From: Luteimonas sp. S4-F44
GTDB lineage: Bacteria > Pseudomonadota > Gammaproteobacteria > Xanthomonadales > Xanthomonadaceae
Reading direction: 5' to 3'
Length of the DNA: 64,000 nt
Assembly: GCF_022637415.1 (NCBI RefSeq)
Contig: NZ_CP093340.1
Location: 2,170,001-2,234,000, forward strand
Part shown: positions 42,256 to 53,801 of the stretch, piece by piece
Layout of the letters: each line of letters starts with the position of its first letter
How positions within the stretch are numbered: position 1 is the stretch's first letter
Translations under genes and position numbers: made by a program
Notes under the pieces: model-generated
The model's input: the letters and a program-made list of their open reading frames with translations, nothing else
Told to the model about the DNA's origin: nothing
The model's database searches: none

Positions 42256-42400
42256 CCCCACCCGGCGCGCAATGCACGCCGACCTCTACCCGCGATGCGG
42301 GGGAGGTGACCGCATCGCGAAGCGCCACGTCCGCTGGTCAGCGCCCCTCCCCCGCGTGCGGGGCATTGCGCCCTTTACGGGTGGAGGACTGGGGTGGGGA
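42256..42400. repeat. Dispersed palindromic repeat, copy A
   Basis: About 145 bases with imperfect terminal inverted repeats: CACCCGGCGCGCAATGC (42259-42275) against GCATTGCGCC...ACGGGTG (42363-42383), and inner complementary stretches CCCGCGATGCGGGGGAGG / CCCCTCCCCCGCG. A related element is at 53802-53928. Confidence 0.7.
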
Positions 42401-42419
42401 CAGACGCTTCGCGGATACC

Positions 42420-43760
42420 TCAACCCGCGCGCGACGCGCCTGCGTTATCGGCCGGCGGCTCCCAGCCGAACACGCTGCGTCCGCCGTAGGCGTGCGAGGC
42501 GGCCCGCTCCTGGGCCAGGAAGGCCGCCAATGACGGGCCGCCCGCGGTCGCCTCCAGCGCGCGCGATTGCGCATCCAGCCGGCGGATCGCCGCCAGGCGG
42601 TCGTCGTTGCCGAGCTTGGCGCGCGTCACCGCAGTGCGCATCACTTCGATCGTGTGGTCGAACACCTTTGTGGGCACCGGATAGGGATGCCGGTCCTTGC
42701 CGCCGTGCGCCAGCGAGAACCGCGCCGGATCACTGAACCGGCACGGCGTGCCGTGCACGACCTCGGCGACCAGCGCCAGCGCGCGCACTGTCCGCGCCCC
42801 TACGCCCGGCACCTGCAGCAGTTCGGTGAAATCGCGCGGGCCGCACTCGGCCGCAGCGGCCAGGGCGCCATGCAGCCGCCGCAGCACGACATCGCCACTG
42901 CGCACGTCGTGATGGCCCGGAAGGCTCAGGTGCGGTTGCAGCGGCGCCACGTCGTGACCGTCGGGCGCGAACAGATCGCCGGTCGTGCCCGGCACCATCG
43001 AGACCGGTGCCGCGCGCGCGGCACGTGCCGGCGCCGCACCCGCGGCCCGCTCCAGTTGCCCGAACTCCCGCACCAATTGCACAGGTGCCATCTCCCGCAG
43101 CAGCGCGACCTGCGATGCGCGCGATGCCGCCGCGCGCCGGTCGGCGAGATTGACGATCCGTCCCTGCCCCGGCCCGTCGATCGCCGCATGCGGCGCGTCG
43201 ACGAAGCTCTCCAGGCCTTCGGACAGCCAGTGATAGCGGCGCGCCTGCCCGCGCCCGCCGTGCATCCCCTGCTGAATCACGACCCACTGGCCGTCGTCGG
43301 CAACGATGAAGCCGTGCAGATAGAGATCGAAGCCGTCCTGCACCGCCGCGCTGTCGACCTTGGCGACCAGCCGGCTGGTGCGCGCCAGCGCCGCGCCGTC
43401 GAGCCCGGTGCGCGCGCCGACCGCCAGCAGTTCGTCAGGGGTCGCCCGCGAATGCCGCCCGCGCCCGCCGCAGACATGCAGGCCGAGTTCGCCCGACAAC
43501 GGCGCCAGCCCGCGCTTGAGCGCGCCGACCACGCTGGTGGTGATGCCAGACGAATGCCAGTCCATGCCCATCACCGCACCGAAGGCCTGGAACCAGAACG
43601 GATGCGCCAACCGGCGCAGCAGCTCGGCGCGCCCGTACTCGAGCACGATGGCCTCGCATAGCACCGCCCCCAGCCGGGTCATGCGCCGGCCCAGCCACGC
43701 GGGCACGCGCCCGCCATGCAGGGGAAGGTCGGCGCTGCCGGTTCGTCGGGACATGCGCAC
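42420..43760 (-). CDS. DUF763 domain protein
   Basis: 446 residues. Opens with RRTGSADLPLHGGRVPAWL and contains HSSGITTSVVGALKRGL, LHVCGGRGRHSRATPDEL and QQGMHGGRGQARRYHWLSE, the hallmarks of DUF763. The C-terminal half carries an HhH-like stretch LLQVPGVGARTVRALAL, suggesting nucleic-acid binding. No function is established for the family, though some members sit near DNA-repair genes. Alternative start two codons in. Confidence 0.88.
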   Translation of the reverse strand: MRMSRRTGSADLPLHGGRVPAWLGRRMTRLGAVLCEAIVLEYGRAELLRRLAHPFWFQAFGAVMGMDWHSSGITTSVVGALKRGLAPLSGELGLHVCGGRGRHSRATPDELLAVGARTGLDGAALARTSRLVAKVDSAAVQDGFDLYLHGFIVADDGQWVVIQQGMHGGRGQARRYHWLSEGLESFVDAPHAAIDGPGQGRIVNLADRRAAASRASQVALLREMAPVQLVREFGQLERAAGAAPARAARAAPVSMVPGTTGDLFAPDGHDVAPLQPHLSLPGHHDVRSGDVVLRRLHGALAAAAECGPRDFTELLQVPGVGARTVRALALVAEVVHGTPCRFSDPARFSLAHGGKDRHPYPVPTKVFDHTIEVMRTAVTRAKLGNDDRLAAIRRLDAQSRALEATAGGPSLAAFLAQERAASHAYGGRSVFGWEPPADNAGASRAG

Positions 43761-43827
43761 AGCCTGCCGCGGCGACGTCTCAAACCGTGAGACCGCGCAC
43801 CGGCGGCGCGTACGCCTGTGCCGTCGG

Positions 43828-45624
43828 TCAGCCTTGCGCGGCCGGCTTCGCCTTCTCTTCCGCGATGAAGCGCCGCACCTCCGACTCGAGCACCGGCAGC
43901 GGCACCGAGCCCAGATTCAGGATCGTGTCGTGGAACGGGCGCTGGTCGAAGGCGGGCCCGAGCGCGCGCTCGGCTTCGGCGCGCAGGTCGAGCATGGTCT
44001 TGTAGCCGATGTAGTACGACAGCGCCTGGCCCGGCCAGGAGATGTAACGGTCGACCTCGGTCACGACATCGTGCTTGGCGAGCGCGGTGTGGCTGGCGAG
44101 GTAGTCGATCGCCTGCTCGCGGGTCCAGCCGTACTCGTGCAGGCCGGTGTCGATCACCAATCGCGCCGCGCGCCACATCTCGAACGTCAGTCGGCCGAAC
44201 TCCTCGTACGGCGTCTCGTACAGGCCCATGCGCGTACCCAGCCACTCGGTATACAGCCCCCAGCCCTCGCCGTAGCCGGAGAAATAGGTCTGTTGGCGGA
44301 AGTCCGGGCGTGCCGGCGCCTCGAGCGCGAGCGCGGCCTGGAAGCTGTGGCCCGGCGCGCATTCGTGCAACACCAGCGCCGGCAGGTTGTACAGCGGCCG
44401 CGACGGCAGGTCGTAGGTGTTGAAGAAGCACGCCTCCAGCCCACCGCGACCGGAGGTGTAGATCGGCGCGATGTCATCGGCCACCGGCAGGATCGTGAAG
44501 CGGTAGCGCGGCAGCGTGCCGACGACGTACTGCAACTGGCCGTCGATCTTCTTGGCGATCAACGACGCCTCGGCCAATAGTCCGCGTGGCGTGGTCGCGT
44601 AGAACTGCGGGTCGGTGCGCAGGAAATCGATGAACTGCGCCAAGGTGCCGGTGAAGCCGGCGCGCTGCTTGACCTGCTCCATCTCGGCGGTGATCCGCGC
44701 GACTTCGGCCAGGCCCAGATCATGGATCTGCCGCGGGTCCATGTCGCGGGTCACGTACTCGCGGATCTGCGCGCGATAGAACGCGCGACCATCGGGCAGG
44801 TCGCTGGCGGCGATCGTGGTGCGCGTGCGCGGGAGGTATTCGCCGCGGATGAAGCCCAGCAGCTTGGAGTACGCCGGGATCGCGCGTTCCAGCACCACGC
44901 GCCGGCCCTCGTCGCGCAGTTGCGTGCGCACCGGCTCAGGGATGCTGGCAGGAATGCGCTCGAAGGTCGCCAGCAGCGGATTGCCCTCGCCCGTCTGCAC
45001 ATAGGGATCGAGCGTGTTGTCGCGGCCGTCCAGCGTCGCCCGCGGCACGCTCCAGCCCCGCGCCAGGCCGCGCTCCATGTTCGCGATCTGCTCGTCGAAG
45101 TACCGCGGCACATCCGCCAGCCGGCCGATGAACCGACGCCAGTCGGCCTCGGTCTGGAACGGCTGGCGCGGATTGATGCCGCCCCAGAAGAAGCTGTCGC
45201 TGTTGAACGGCGCCTCGTACGTGCGCCACTGCGCGTTGGCGACGTTGGCTTCGAGCGTGGCGCGGAACACCGTGGCATTGATGCGCTCCTCGCCGCCGAG
45301 CGCATCGGCGTCGATGGCATCGAGCGCGGCCAGCGTCCGGGTCCAGTAGTCGGCGCGGCGCGCCCAGGCCTCGGGGGTCACCGACGGCAGCCGGTCGCCG
45401 GATTGCCAGCGCCCGTCGACTTTCACGCGCACGAACTCCTGCTGCCGCCACGCCCACTCCTGCGTGTAGAGCGCGCGCAAGGCGGTTTCTGCGGCATTGG
45501 CCGGCGCGGCGAGCGGGGCGGCGGGCACGTCCTGCGCCCATGCCGGCACGGCGGCGCCGATCGCGAGCGAGAGCGACAGGACGAGGACGGACAGCGTCGT
45601 GCGACGACGCGGCGGCATGGACAT
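43828..45624 (-). CDS. Secreted DUF885 family metallopeptidase-like protein
   Basis: 598 residues with a signal peptide ([20 protein letters not shown]...AWAQ). DUF885 motif [16 protein letters not shown] holds the probable zinc ligands, and [14 protein letters not shown] gives a further acidic site. [15 protein letters not shown] is a C-terminal signature. The family is thought to be zinc carboxypeptidase-like; the substrate is not known. AGGAG lies 7 bases before ATG 45624. It follows the S9 peptidase gene with a 23-base gap, so the two probably form one operon for periplasmic peptide breakdown. Confidence 0.87.
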   Translation of the reverse strand: MSMPPRRRTTLSVLVLSLSLAIGAAVPAWAQDVPAAPLAAPANAAETALRALYTQEWAWRQQEFVRVKVDGRWQSGDRLPSVTPEAWARRADYWTRTLAALDAIDADALGGEERINATVFRATLEANVANAQWRTYEAPFNSDSFFWGGINPRQPFQTEADWRRFIGRLADVPRYFDEQIANMERGLARGWSVPRATLDGRDNTLDPYVQTGEGNPLLATFERIPASIPEPVRTQLRDEGRRVVLERAIPAYSKLLGFIRGEYLPRTRTTIAASDLPDGRAFYRAQIREYVTRDMDPRQIHDLGLAEVARITAEMEQVKQRAGFTGTLAQFIDFLRTDPQFYATTPRGLLAEASLIAKKIDGQLQYVVGTLPRYRFTILPVADDIAPIYTSGRGGLEACFFNTYDLPSRPLYNLPALVLHECAPGHSFQAALALEAPARPDFRQQTYFSGYGEGWGLYTEWLGTRMGLYETPYEEFGRLTFEMWRAARLVIDTGLHEYGWTREQAIDYLASHTALAKHDVVTEVDRYISWPGQALSYYIGYKTMLDLRAEAERALGPAFDQRPFHDTILNLGSVPLPVLESEVRRFIAEEKAKPAAQG

Positions 45625-45647
45625 CGGGCAACTCCTGGACAACGGAT

Positions 45648-47987
45648 TCATGGGGCGGCAGCCGCGGCACGGTTCCAGCGCGGTGGTGCGACGCCAAGCA
45701 GGTGGCGGACGAAGACATCGGCCTGGCGGCGGTGAGCGTAGTCGATCGGCCCGCTGGACCGGCCGACGGTATGGCCGCCGCCAGGAATCGCGAGCAGTTC
45801 GAAATCCTTGCCGGCACGGATCAGCGCATCGGCGACCTGCATCGTCGAGGCCGGGTCGACGTTGTCGTCCTGCTCGCCGAGGATCAGCAGCAGCTCGCCC
45901 TGCAGGCGATGGGCGTTGTCGACGCCCGAAGCGCGCGCGTAGTGGTCGCCCTCGCCCTCGGGCAATCCCATCCACTGCTCGTTCCAGCTGATCTTGTCCA
46001 TGCGGTTGTCGTAGCAGCCGTTCCAGGCCACGCCGACCTTGTAGAAATCGGGATGGAACAACAGCGCGCTGAGCGTGCTCTGGCCGCCGGCCGAGGCGCC
46101 GTAGATGCCCACGCGCGTGATGTCATAAGCCGGGTCGACCGCGGCCAACGCACGGTGCCAGGCGATGCGGTCCGGGAAGCCCGAGTCGCCGAGATTGCGC
46201 CAGGCCACATCGTGGAAGGCCTTGCCGCGGTGCGCGGTGCCCATGCCGTCGATCTGCACGACGATGAAGCCCAGGTCCGCCAGCGCCTGCATGCCGATCG
46301 CCTTGTCGCCGCCCGAGTGATAGCCGAACGGCCAAAACGTCTTGGGCACGAACGCATCGTGCGGACCGGCGTAGATGTTCTCGATCACCGGGTAGCGCCG
46401 CGCCGGATCGTAATCGCGTGGGCGCACCACCAGTCCCCAGATGTCGGTGATGCGGTCGCGCCCCTTCGCGACGAACGGTTCGGGCGGCCGCCAGCCGGCC
46501 GCGCGCAGCGCTGTGATGTCTCCGCGCGCGATCTCCGCGACCAGACGGCCGTCAGCGCGGCGCAGTTCCATCACCGGCGGCAGATCGACCCGCGAATACA
46601 CGTCGACGTAGTACGCGCCATCGGGCGACAGTGCGATGTCGTGGTCGGCATCCGCGTCGGTCAAGCGCACCGGGTCGCCGCCGTCGAGGCTGACGCGGAA
46701 CAGTTGGCGGAAATACGGATCGCGCCCCGCATCCACGCCGCTGGCGGTGAACCAGACCTGGCGCGTGGCCTCGTCGACGCGCAGCACCTCGCGCACGACC
46801 CAGTCGCCGCGGGTCAGCTGCCGGCGGATCGCGCCGCTGCGGCCGTCGAACAGGTACAGGTGACGCCAGCCGTCGCGCTCCGATACCCAGACGATCTCCT
46901 CGCCCAGCCCATCGAGTTCATGCCGGAACCCGCGCCAGGTGTCCACGAAAGTCGCGCTGGGCTCGGCGATCGCGATCCGTGCGCTCGCCTCGCCATCGCC
47001 GGTCGGCATGTCGACCGCGATCACATCCACCCGCTGGTGGCCGCGATGCACGACCTCGAACGCGAAGCTGCCGCTGTCGCGGCGCCACTGGATCGGCGAG
47101 AGCCGGTAGGGGTTGGCGAACGCCGACGCGTCGATCTCCAATTGCCGGCCCTGCACGACGTCGAACAGCACCGGCCGCTCGATATCGACCCGGTCGCCGG
47201 GCTTGGGATAGAGCTGGGTGTGCACGCGCGGCTGGCGCTGGTCGCGTGGCGCACTCTCCACCCGCACGACCTCGCGGCGATCGCCCGGCACCACCCGGTA
47301 GACCGCCAGCCAGCGCGAATCGGGCGACCAGGCCAACGTCTGCGGATCGTCGAATGCGGTCGCACTGCCGCCGCTGCCGCGCAGCACCACCTGGCCATCG
47401 GCGATCCGGCGCACGACGACGTTGTCGCCTTCGACCTGCGCCTCGTAATGCCCGTCGGGCGACGGCCGCGGCGTCGTGTCGGCGGCCACCGTGACGTCGC
47501 GCACCACACCGAACGCGCGCGGCCGCCCCGGGCGCGCCGGCTTCGGCGCGCAGTGCGCAGGCTGCAAGGTGCAGCCCCAGCGCACGTCGCCGACCTGGAA
47601 CGCGATCGCGCGGCCGCCGGCCTCGTAGTCGAATGTCTCGAACGGCAGCTGCAACGGATCGTGGCGCGTGCCGTCTGCGCGGCCCAACGCGGCCGCGATC
47701 GCGCCATGATCGAACGCGCGGCGCGGCCCACCGCCAGCGAGGTCGTAGCGCAGGAACGCGAAGCCACCCTCGACCGTCGCGCGATAGTGGAAGCGCCCGT
47801 CGTCGGTCCAGCGCGCCGGCCAGGTCACATTGCGGGTCAATCCGCTCCACTGCGCACGCAGTGCCAGCGAACGCGCGTAGTCGTCGGCGTCCGGACCGGC
47901 GGCCATCGCGGTCGCCGGGATCGCCAGCAGCGCCGTCAGTCCCCACGCGGCCAGCCGCCTCGCGCTCCCCTTGTCCGGTCGTGCCAT
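45648..47987 (-). CDS. Secreted S9 prolyl oligopeptidase family protein (DPP-IV-like)
   Basis: 779 residues from ATG 47987, with signal peptide [22 protein letters not shown]. An N-terminal DPP-IV beta-propeller (about 90-510) precedes an alpha/beta hydrolase domain. Catalytic Ser in [10 protein letters not shown] (GxSxGG), Asp in [11 protein letters not shown], His in GGGHTVGR. It removes dipeptides from peptides, with preference for proline expected. The frame stays open 96 bases further upstream without support. Confidence 0.9.
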   Translation of the reverse strand: MARPDKGSARRLAAWGLTALLAIPATAMAAGPDADDYARSLALRAQWSGLTRNVTWPARWTDDGRFHYRATVEGGFAFLRYDLAGGGPRRAFDHGAIAAALGRADGTRHDPLQLPFETFDYEAGGRAIAFQVGDVRWGCTLQPAHCAPKPARPGRPRAFGVVRDVTVAADTTPRPSPDGHYEAQVEGDNVVVRRIADGQVVLRGSGGSATAFDDPQTLAWSPDSRWLAVYRVVPGDRREVVRVESAPRDQRQPRVHTQLYPKPGDRVDIERPVLFDVVQGRQLEIDASAFANPYRLSPIQWRRDSGSFAFEVVHRGHQRVDVIAVDMPTGDGEASARIAIAEPSATFVDTWRGFRHELDGLGEEIVWVSERDGWRHLYLFDGRSGAIRRQLTRGDWVVREVLRVDEATRQVWFTASGVDAGRDPYFRQLFRVSLDGGDPVRLTDADADHDIALSPDGAYYVDVYSRVDLPPVMELRRADGRLVAEIARGDITALRAAGWRPPEPFVAKGRDRITDIWGLVVRPRDYDPARRYPVIENIYAGPHDAFVPKTFWPFGYHSGGDKAIGMQALADLGFIVVQIDGMGTAHRGKAFHDVAWRNLGDSGFPDRIAWHRALAAVDPAYDITRVGIYGASAGGQSTLSALLFHPDFYKVGVAWNGCYDNRMDKISWNEQWMGLPEGEGDHYARASGVDNAHRLQGELLLILGEQDDNVDPASTMQVADALIRAGKDFELLAIPGGGHTVGRSSGPIDYAHRRQADVFVRHLLGVAPPRWNRAAAAAP

Positions 47988-48116
47988 CGTCCCCGTCGCT
48001 GCAGCGGCCCCGTCGGCCGGTCGGTTCGTATGCCACATCTCGCGCGGCGACGACAACCGCCGTTCGCCACGTAAGGCCATCAACCGCGCCGCGATCCCGC
48101 CGCGCCGGCTTCGGGC

Positions 48117-50639
48117 CTAGGCCATCGCCTCACGCAGAAACAGTGCGGTCCGGCTGGTGCGGTGCTTCGCGACGGCCTCCGGCGTCCCGGCCACGACCAC
48201 GTGGCCGCCCGCCGCGCCCGCGCCCGGCCCCATGTCGACGACCCAGTCACTGGCGGCCGCCACGCGCATGTCGTGCTCGACGACGATCACGGTGTTGCCC
48301 GCGTCCACCAGCCCGTGCAACTGCGTCATCAAGGTATCGACATCGCTCGGATGCAGGCCGGTCGTCGGTTCGTCGAGCACGTAGACGGTGCCGCGTCGCT
48401 GCGCGCGTTGCAGCTCGCTGGCCAGCTTGATGCGCTGGGCCTCGCCGCCCGACAGTTCGGTCGCCGGCTGGCCCAGCCGTAGATAGCCCAGGCCGACTTC
48501 GAGCAGCACCTGCAGCGGCCGCGCGATCGCGGCGTCGTCCTCGAAGAACGCCGCGGCCTCGGCCACGGTCATGCCCAGCACGTCGGCGATGGACTTGCCC
48601 CGCAGCGTGATCGCCAGCGTCTTCGCATCGAAGCGGCTGCCGTGGCAGGTCGGACACGGCGCATAAACGCTGGGCATGAACAACAGTTCCACGCTGACGA
48701 AGCCCTCGCCCTCGCAGGTGGCGCAACGCCCTTTGGCGACGTTGAACGAGAAGTGCCCGGCATCGAAGCGGCGACGGCGCGCGGCCGGGGTGTCGGCGAA
48801 GCGCTTGCGCACATGGTCGAACAGGCCGGTGTAGGTGGCCAGGTTCGAGCGCGGCGTGCGTCCGATCGGCTTCTGGTCCACGCGCACCAGCCGGCGCAGC
48901 TCATCGAGCCCGCCGACGATCCTCCCCTCGACCGCGGCCTCGACACCACGTTCGAGCGGATCGAGCGACGCCTCGTCGGCATCGCCGGCCTGCCCTAGGT
49001 GCGCGCCCAGCAGTTCGACCAGCGCCTGGCTCACCAGCGACGACTTGCCCGACCCGCTGACCCCGGTGACGGTCGTGAATACGCCCAGCGGCAGGTCGAC
49101 ATCGAGCCCGCAGACGTTGTTGCGCACGATGCCGCGCAGTTGCAGCCAGCCGGTCGGCGCGCGCAGGCGGCTGGCCTCGGGGGCGTGCCCGGCGAACAGA
49201 TAGCGCCGCGTCGCCGAGGCCTCGACGTCCGCCAGGCCCGCCGGCGGTCCGCTGTAGAGCACCCGGCCGCCCTGCTCGCCCGCGGCCGGCCCGACGTCGA
49301 CGATCCAGTCCGCATGCCGGATCACGTCGATCTCGTGCTCGACCACGAACAACGAATTACCGGCGCCCTTGAGCTGATCGAGCGCGCGCAGCAGCGCCTG
49401 CGCATCGGCCGGATGCAGGCCGGCCGAGGGTTCGTCCATCACGTAGACCACGCCGAACAGCTGCGAGCGGATCTGCGTGCCCAGGCGCAGGCGCTGCAAC
49501 TCACCCGGCGACAGCGTCGGTGTGCTGCGCGCGAGCGTCAGATACCCCAGCCCCAGGTCCTGCAACACCGCGATGCGCGCCAGCAGGTCCTGCGCGATGC
49601 GCTGCGCGGCCAGCGCCTGCTCCGGATGCGCGCGGGCATGGGTCTTGCCGGCCGCGGCCGGCGCCAGCAGGCCGGCAAGTTCGTCGAGCGGGCGCTGCGA
49701 GAACGCGGCGATGTCCAGCCCGGCGAAGGTCACCGACAGCGCCTCGCGGCGCAGACGCTTGCCGTGGCACTCGGGGCAGTCGGCCCCGATCAGGTACTGC
49801 GCCGCACGTTTTTTCTGTTGCGGGCTCTGGGTATTGGCAAAGGTGTGCAGTACATGCCGCCGCGCACTGGTGAAGGTACCCATGTAGCTGGGCTCCATTT
49901 TCTTCTTCAGCGCACGCCGCACTTCGTCCAGGCCGAAGCCGGCATACACCGGCACCACGGGTTGCTCGTCGGTGAACAGAATCCAGTCGCGGGTCTTCTT
50001 CGGCAGCTTCGACCACGGCACGTCGACGTCGATGCCGAGCGTGGTCAGGATGTCGCGCTGGTTCTGGCCGTGCCAGGCACCCGGCCACGCCGCGACCGCG
50101 CGCTCGCGGATCGTCAGACTGCGATCGGGCACCATCGACGCCTCGGTCGCGTCGTAGATCCGGCCCAACCCGTGACAGGTCGGGCATGCGCCGGCCGGCG
50201 TGTTGGGCGAGAACCCGTCGGCGTAGATGATCGATTGCCCCGGCGGGTAGTCGCCTGCGCGCGAGTACAACATGCGCAGCGAATTGGAGATCGTCGTCAA
50301 GCTGCCCACCGACGAGCGCGCGGTCGGCGTACCACGCGCCTGCTGCAGCGCAACCGCCGGCGGCAGGCCCTCGATCGCATCGACCTGCGGCACGCCGGCC
50401 TGGTCGATCAACCGGCGCGCGTAAGGCGAGATCGAATCGAGGTAGCGCCGCTGCGCCTCGGCGAACAATGTGCCGAAGGCCAGCGACGACTTGCCCGAGC
50501 CCGACACGCCGGTAAACACCACCAGCGCATCGCGCGGGATGTCGACATCGACGTCCTTGAGGTTGTGCTCGCGCGCGCCGCGCACGCGCACGCATTGCGC
50601 GGGGCCGGGCGGCGTCGACGGCGACGGTGGCTTGGGCAT
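48117..50639 (-). CDS. Short UvrA-like ABC ATPase (UvrA2 type)
   Basis: 840 residues, about 100 fewer than housekeeping UvrA. Two ATPase halves: Walker [14 protein letters not shown] and [13 protein letters not shown]. The first signature reads [12 protein letters not shown] instead of LSGGE, the second [16 protein letters not shown] zinc motifs [30 protein letters not shown] and [10 protein letters not shown] are kept. Short UvrA paralogues are often linked to tolerance of DNA-binding drugs; this copy is not beside uvrB. It may be an auxiliary damage sensor or a self-resistance factor. Confidence 0.9.
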   Translation of the reverse strand: MPKPPSPSTPPGPAQCVRVRGAREHNLKDVDVDIPRDALVVFTGVSGSGKSSLAFGTLFAEAQRRYLDSISPYARRLIDQAGVPQVDAIEGLPPAVALQQARGTPTARSSVGSLTTISNSLRMLYSRAGDYPPGQSIIYADGFSPNTPAGACPTCHGLGRIYDATEASMVPDRSLTIRERAVAAWPGAWHGQNQRDILTTLGIDVDVPWSKLPKKTRDWILFTDEQPVVPVYAGFGLDEVRRALKKKMEPSYMGTFTSARRHVLHTFANTQSPQQKKRAAQYLIGADCPECHGKRLRREALSVTFAGLDIAAFSQRPLDELAGLLAPAAAGKTHARAHPEQALAAQRIAQDLLARIAVLQDLGLGYLTLARSTPTLSPGELQRLRLGTQIRSQLFGVVYVMDEPSAGLHPADAQALLRALDQLKGAGNSLFVVEHEIDVIRHADWIVDVGPAAGEQGGRVLYSGPPAGLADVEASATRRYLFAGHAPEASRLRAPTGWLQLRGIVRNNVCGLDVDLPLGVFTTVTGVSGSGKSSLVSQALVELLGAHLGQAGDADEASLDPLERGVEAAVEGRIVGGLDELRRLVRVDQKPIGRTPRSNLATYTGLFDHVRKRFADTPAARRRRFDAGHFSFNVAKGRCATCEGEGFVSVELLFMPSVYAPCPTCHGSRFDAKTLAITLRGKSIADVLGMTVAEAAAFFEDDAAIARPLQVLLEVGLGYLRLGQPATELSGGEAQRIKLASELQRAQRRGTVYVLDEPTTGLHPSDVDTLMTQLHGLVDAGNTVIVVEHDMRVAAASDWVVDMGPGAGAAGGHVVVAGTPEAVAKHRTSRTALFLREAMA

Positions 50640-50717
50640 GGGCGGCCTTGGAAGCGGAAGCGGCCGGCATTATCGGCCCGCCGCCGTGTCGGCCGCGTGC
50701 GGTCGCGTCGTTGCGCG

Positions 50718-51854
50718 TTACACCTGCTGCGGCGCGCCGACGCGCGGCGCGGGGGCGCGGCGCGGCCGGCTCGGGAACGCGTGCCGCACAATCCGCCAGG
50801 TCACCTGGCCGAACTGCCGCAGCAGCGAGCCGGTGTTGTAGGGCTGGCCGTAGCGCGTGCAAATCTCCCGCACCTCGACCGCCATCGCACCGTAGCGATG
50901 CGCCGGCACGTCGGGATAGAAGTGATGCTCGATCTGGTGGCTCAGGTTGCCGGTCAGCAGGTTCATCAACCGGCCGCCGCCGATGTTCGACGAGCCGCGC
51001 AGCTGGCGCAGGTACCAGTGGCCGCGGGTCTCCTGGCGCAGGCAGTCCTTCGGGAACACCTCGGCATCGGCGGTGAAGTGGCCGCAGAAGATCACCACGA
51101 ACGTCCAGATGTTGCGCAGGCCATTGGCGACCAGGTTGCCCAGTAGCACCGGCAGGAAGAACGGGCCGGCGAGCGCGGGGAACAGCACGTAGTCCTTGAG
51201 CAGTTGCCGGCCCATCTTGCGACCGACCGGCGCGAAATCGCGCGCGAGCTTGCCCTTGGGCATCTTGCCGGCGAACCAGCGACCGACCTTCAATTCCTGG
51301 ATGGCCACGCCCCACTGGAAGTACAGTGCAAACACCGGGGCGATCAGCGGCTGCAGCAGGTAGAACGGCTTCCAGCGCTGCTCGGGGAAGATCCGCAGCA
51401 GCCCGTAGCCGATGTCGTCGTCCATGCCGCGCACATTGGTGTAGGTGTGGTGACGATAGTTGTGCGAATGCCGCCAGTTGTCGGCGGTCGCGACGATGTC
51501 CCACTCGTAGCGCTGGCCCTCGAGCTGTGGATCACCCATGAAGTCGTACTGGCCGTGCATCACGTTGTGCCCGACCTCCATGTTCTCGAGGATCTTGGCC
51601 AGTGCCAGCAACAGCACGCCCACCGGCCACGCCATCCACAGCACCCACGGTACGAACGCGCCGGCGATCGCGCCGAGCATCAACAGCGCGCGACCGGCCA
51701 GGCCCGTCCAGCGCACCGCGGCGACGACCCGACGGATGTAGTCGGCATCGACCTTGCCCACCTGCGCCATCGTGCGCGTGTGCAGCGCATCGAGTTCGGC
51801 GCCGAAGGCTTCGAGTTCCTGCGCGCCCAGGCGGCGGGCGGTGGTGTTGGACAT
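50718..51854 (-). CDS. Membrane fatty-acid desaturase
   Basis: 378 residues. Three His boxes of the di-iron desaturase superfamily: [21 protein letters not shown] and [10 protein letters not shown]. Hydrophobic segments at about 50-90 and 185-235. GGAG about 8 bases before ATG 51854. It introduces a cis double bond into acyl chains using electrons from the adjacent ferredoxin-reductase; a DesB-like role on acyl-CoA is likely by analogy to Pseudomonas aeruginosa desCB. Confidence 0.9.
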   Translation of the reverse strand: MSNTTARRLGAQELEAFGAELDALHTRTMAQVGKVDADYIRRVVAAVRWTGLAGRALLMLGAIAGAFVPWVLWMAWPVGVLLLALAKILENMEVGHNVMHGQYDFMGDPQLEGQRYEWDIVATADNWRHSHNYRHHTYTNVRGMDDDIGYGLLRIFPEQRWKPFYLLQPLIAPVFALYFQWGVAIQELKVGRWFAGKMPKGKLARDFAPVGRKMGRQLLKDYVLFPALAGPFFLPVLLGNLVANGLRNIWTFVVIFCGHFTADAEVFPKDCLRQETRGHWYLRQLRGSSNIGGGRLMNLLTGNLSHQIEHHFYPDVPAHRYGAMAVEVREICTRYGQPYNTGSLLRQFGQVTWRIVRHAFPSRPRRAPAPRVGAPQQV

Positions 51855-51873
51855 CAGGGAGCTCCGCAATTTT

Positions 51874-52980
51874 CTACAGATCGAGAACGAGATCGGTGAC
51901 CGCACTGCTGACGCACAGCTTCAGTGCTGCCGAGGGCTCGCCGTGGACGTGGCCGGTGCGCAGGTCGCGCGCGGCACCGGCGGCCTTGCCGCAAGCGCAG
52001 GTGTTGCAGATGCCCATGCGGCAGCCCGAACGGGGCTTGAGCCCCTCGGCTTCGAGCGCTGCGAGCAGGTTGGTGCCGCGCGGTAATGTCAGCGCGCGTC
52101 CGCTGCGCGCCAACTGCACCGACACCGTGCCGGTGTCGTCGACCGGCGGACTCGGCGGCGGTGTGAAAGCTTCACTGCGCAACAGCGGCACGCGTCCGTC
52201 GAGCAGCCCCTGCGCGGTGGCGACGAAGCCGCCAGGGCCGCAGGCATACACCTGACGCTGTGCAAGATCAGACACCATCGTGTCCAGCAGCGCAGCATTG
52301 ATCCGGCCGCCCGCTTCGTCGCCGGCCACGGGTGCCTCGCCCGTCAGCACGAAGCGCACGTCGAAGTCGGCGTGGCGTGCGGTCAGCATCCTGAGTTCCT
52401 CGACGAAACAGGCCTGCGTGCGATGGCGCGCCCAGTACAGCAGCGTCACCGGCACCGACATGTCATGCGCGGCCAGTTGCCGGATCAGCGCCATCATCGG
52501 CGTGATTCCGCTGCCGGCCGCCAGCAGCAGCCAGCGCCCCTGCGGCGCCTCGGGCAGCACCAGATCGCCGAAGCCAGGACCGATGTCGAACACATCGCCG
52601 CGCTGCGCGCGCTCGAGCAAGTGCCCGCTGACGCGCCCGCCTTCGACCTGCTTGACCGTGATTGTCAACCGGCCGTCGGCCGCGACCGGGGCATCGAGGC
52701 TGTAGCTGCGCGTGACGCGCACGCCATCGATCTCGACGCCGAGGTTCACGTGCTGGCCCGGCTGCGCACCGGTCCAGTGGCGATTGGGCTGCAAGGTCAG
52801 CGTGACCGCCCCATCGGCGGCGGGCACCCGGCCCACGACTCGTGCGAGTGGCCGCTCCCAGGTCCAGGTGGGGTGCAGCCGGCGGGCCCAGAAGTCGAAC
52901 ACCGGGGGCGCGACGAAGGGCGCGGCAAGCCGACGAAGCGGGCTGCGCGGGCGGGAGGCAAGCGGGGAGACGGCGGACAT
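51874..52980 (-). CDS. Ferredoxin reductase with C-terminal [2Fe-2S] domain (desaturase electron donor)
   Basis: 368 residues. FAD-binding motif RSYSLDAP, NAD-binding LLLAAGSGITPMMALIRQL and YACGPGGFV, then a plant-type ferredoxin domain with cysteines 320, 325, 328 and 356 (C-x4-C-x2-C...C). Such single-chain reductases feed electrons to membrane desaturases. It ends 19 bases before the desaturase ATG, so both form one operon, divergent from the TetR gene. Confidence 0.92.
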   Translation of the reverse strand: MSAVSPLASRPRSPLRRLAAPFVAPPVFDFWARRLHPTWTWERPLARVVGRVPAADGAVTLTLQPNRHWTGAQPGQHVNLGVEIDGVRVTRSYSLDAPVAADGRLTITVKQVEGGRVSGHLLERAQRGDVFDIGPGFGDLVLPEAPQGRWLLLAAGSGITPMMALIRQLAAHDMSVPVTLLYWARHRTQACFVEELRMLTARHADFDVRFVLTGEAPVAGDEAGGRINAALLDTMVSDLAQRQVYACGPGGFVATAQGLLDGRVPLLRSEAFTPPPSPPVDDTGTVSVQLARSGRALTLPRGTNLLAALEAEGLKPRSGCRMGICNTCACGKAAGAARDLRTGHVHGEPSAALKLCVSSAVTDLVLDL

Positions 52981-52987
52981 GGGGCGA

Positions 52988-53018
52988 CTGTACAGGCATC
53001 CGCACAGGCGTGTATACA
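52988..53018. promoter_or_regulatory. Candidate operators in the desaturase operon / TetR intergenic region
   Basis: Two 8-base perfect palindromes, CTGTACAG (52988-52995) and TGTATACA (53011-53018), with centres 23 bases apart. On the minus strand the second contains TATACA, a likely -10 box for the reductase-desaturase operon, and the first lies just downstream of the expected start. This suits repression by the divergently encoded TetR protein. Confidence 0.5.
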
Positions 53019-53072
53019 GTTGTGCATTAATTGTTCAGCGCGCCGTCTCCCGCGGTCAGGCGGGCATTCCGG

Positions 53073-53786
53073 ATGCACTGTTATGCTGGTCGCCCGCTTC
53101 ACCTGGCTTCCCCTTTGACCGTCACCGCTCCCGCGCCCGCCGGCGATCCCGCCGCTCCGGACGGTCAACCCGGCCGCAAGCCGACCATCGTCCGCGACGA
53201 CCTGATCGCCGCGACGCTGCGCCTGATCGGTCCGCACCGCAGCGTTTCGACGCTGAGCTTGCGCGAAGTCGCGCGCGAGGCCGGCATCGCCCCCAACAGC
53301 TTCTATCGCCAGTTCCACGACATGGACGAACTGGCCGTCGCGCTGATCGACCAGGCCGGCGAATCGCTGCGCCGCATCGTCGGCGATGCCCGCAAGCGCG
53401 CGGTCTCGGGTCGCAGCATCGTGCGTGGTTCGCTGGAGGCGTTCATGGAACGTCTGCGCGCCGACGATAAGTTGCTGCACGTGCTGCTGCGCGAAGGCAC
53501 CGTGGGCTCGGACGCGTTCAAGCGCGCGGTGGACCGGCAACTGCATTTCTTCGAGGACGAACTGCGCGCGGACCTCGTGCGCATCGCCGCCGCCCAGGGC
53601 GCAGCCTTTCACGAACCCGCACTGGTGGCGCGCGCAATCACCCGCCTGGTGTTCGCATTGGGCGGCACCGCGCTCGACTCGCCGCCCGAACGCGACGCCG
53701 CACTGGTCGACGACCTCGCGAAAATGATCCGCATGTTGCTGCGTGGTGCCGCTGCGGTCGGTGCCGATCGCGCACACCGCGGGTAA
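53073..53786 (+). CDS. TetR-family regulator, FabR/DesT type
   Basis: About 237 residues from ATG 53073; a TTG at 53115 is an alternative. The HTH region TLSLREVAREAGIAPNSFYRQFHDMDEL is the FabR/DesT signature, followed by VALIDQAGESLRRIV. These proteins sense the saturated/unsaturated acyl-CoA or acyl-ACP balance and repress desaturase genes. The divergent placement beside a reductase-desaturase operon copies the P. aeruginosa desT-desCB layout. Confidence 0.87.
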   Translation: MHCYAGRPLHLASPLTVTAPAPAGDPAAPDGQPGRKPTIVRDDLIAATLRLIGPHRSVSTLSLREVAREAGIAPNSFYRQFHDMDELAVALIDQAGESLRRIVGDARKRAVSGRSIVRGSLEAFMERLRADDKLLHVLLREGTVGSDAFKRAVDRQLHFFEDELRADLVRIAAAQGAAFHEPALVARAITRLVFALGGTALDSPPERDAALVDDLAKMIRMLLRGAAAVGADRAHRG

Positions 53787-53801
53787 CGCGCGAAGAGCTG
53801 C

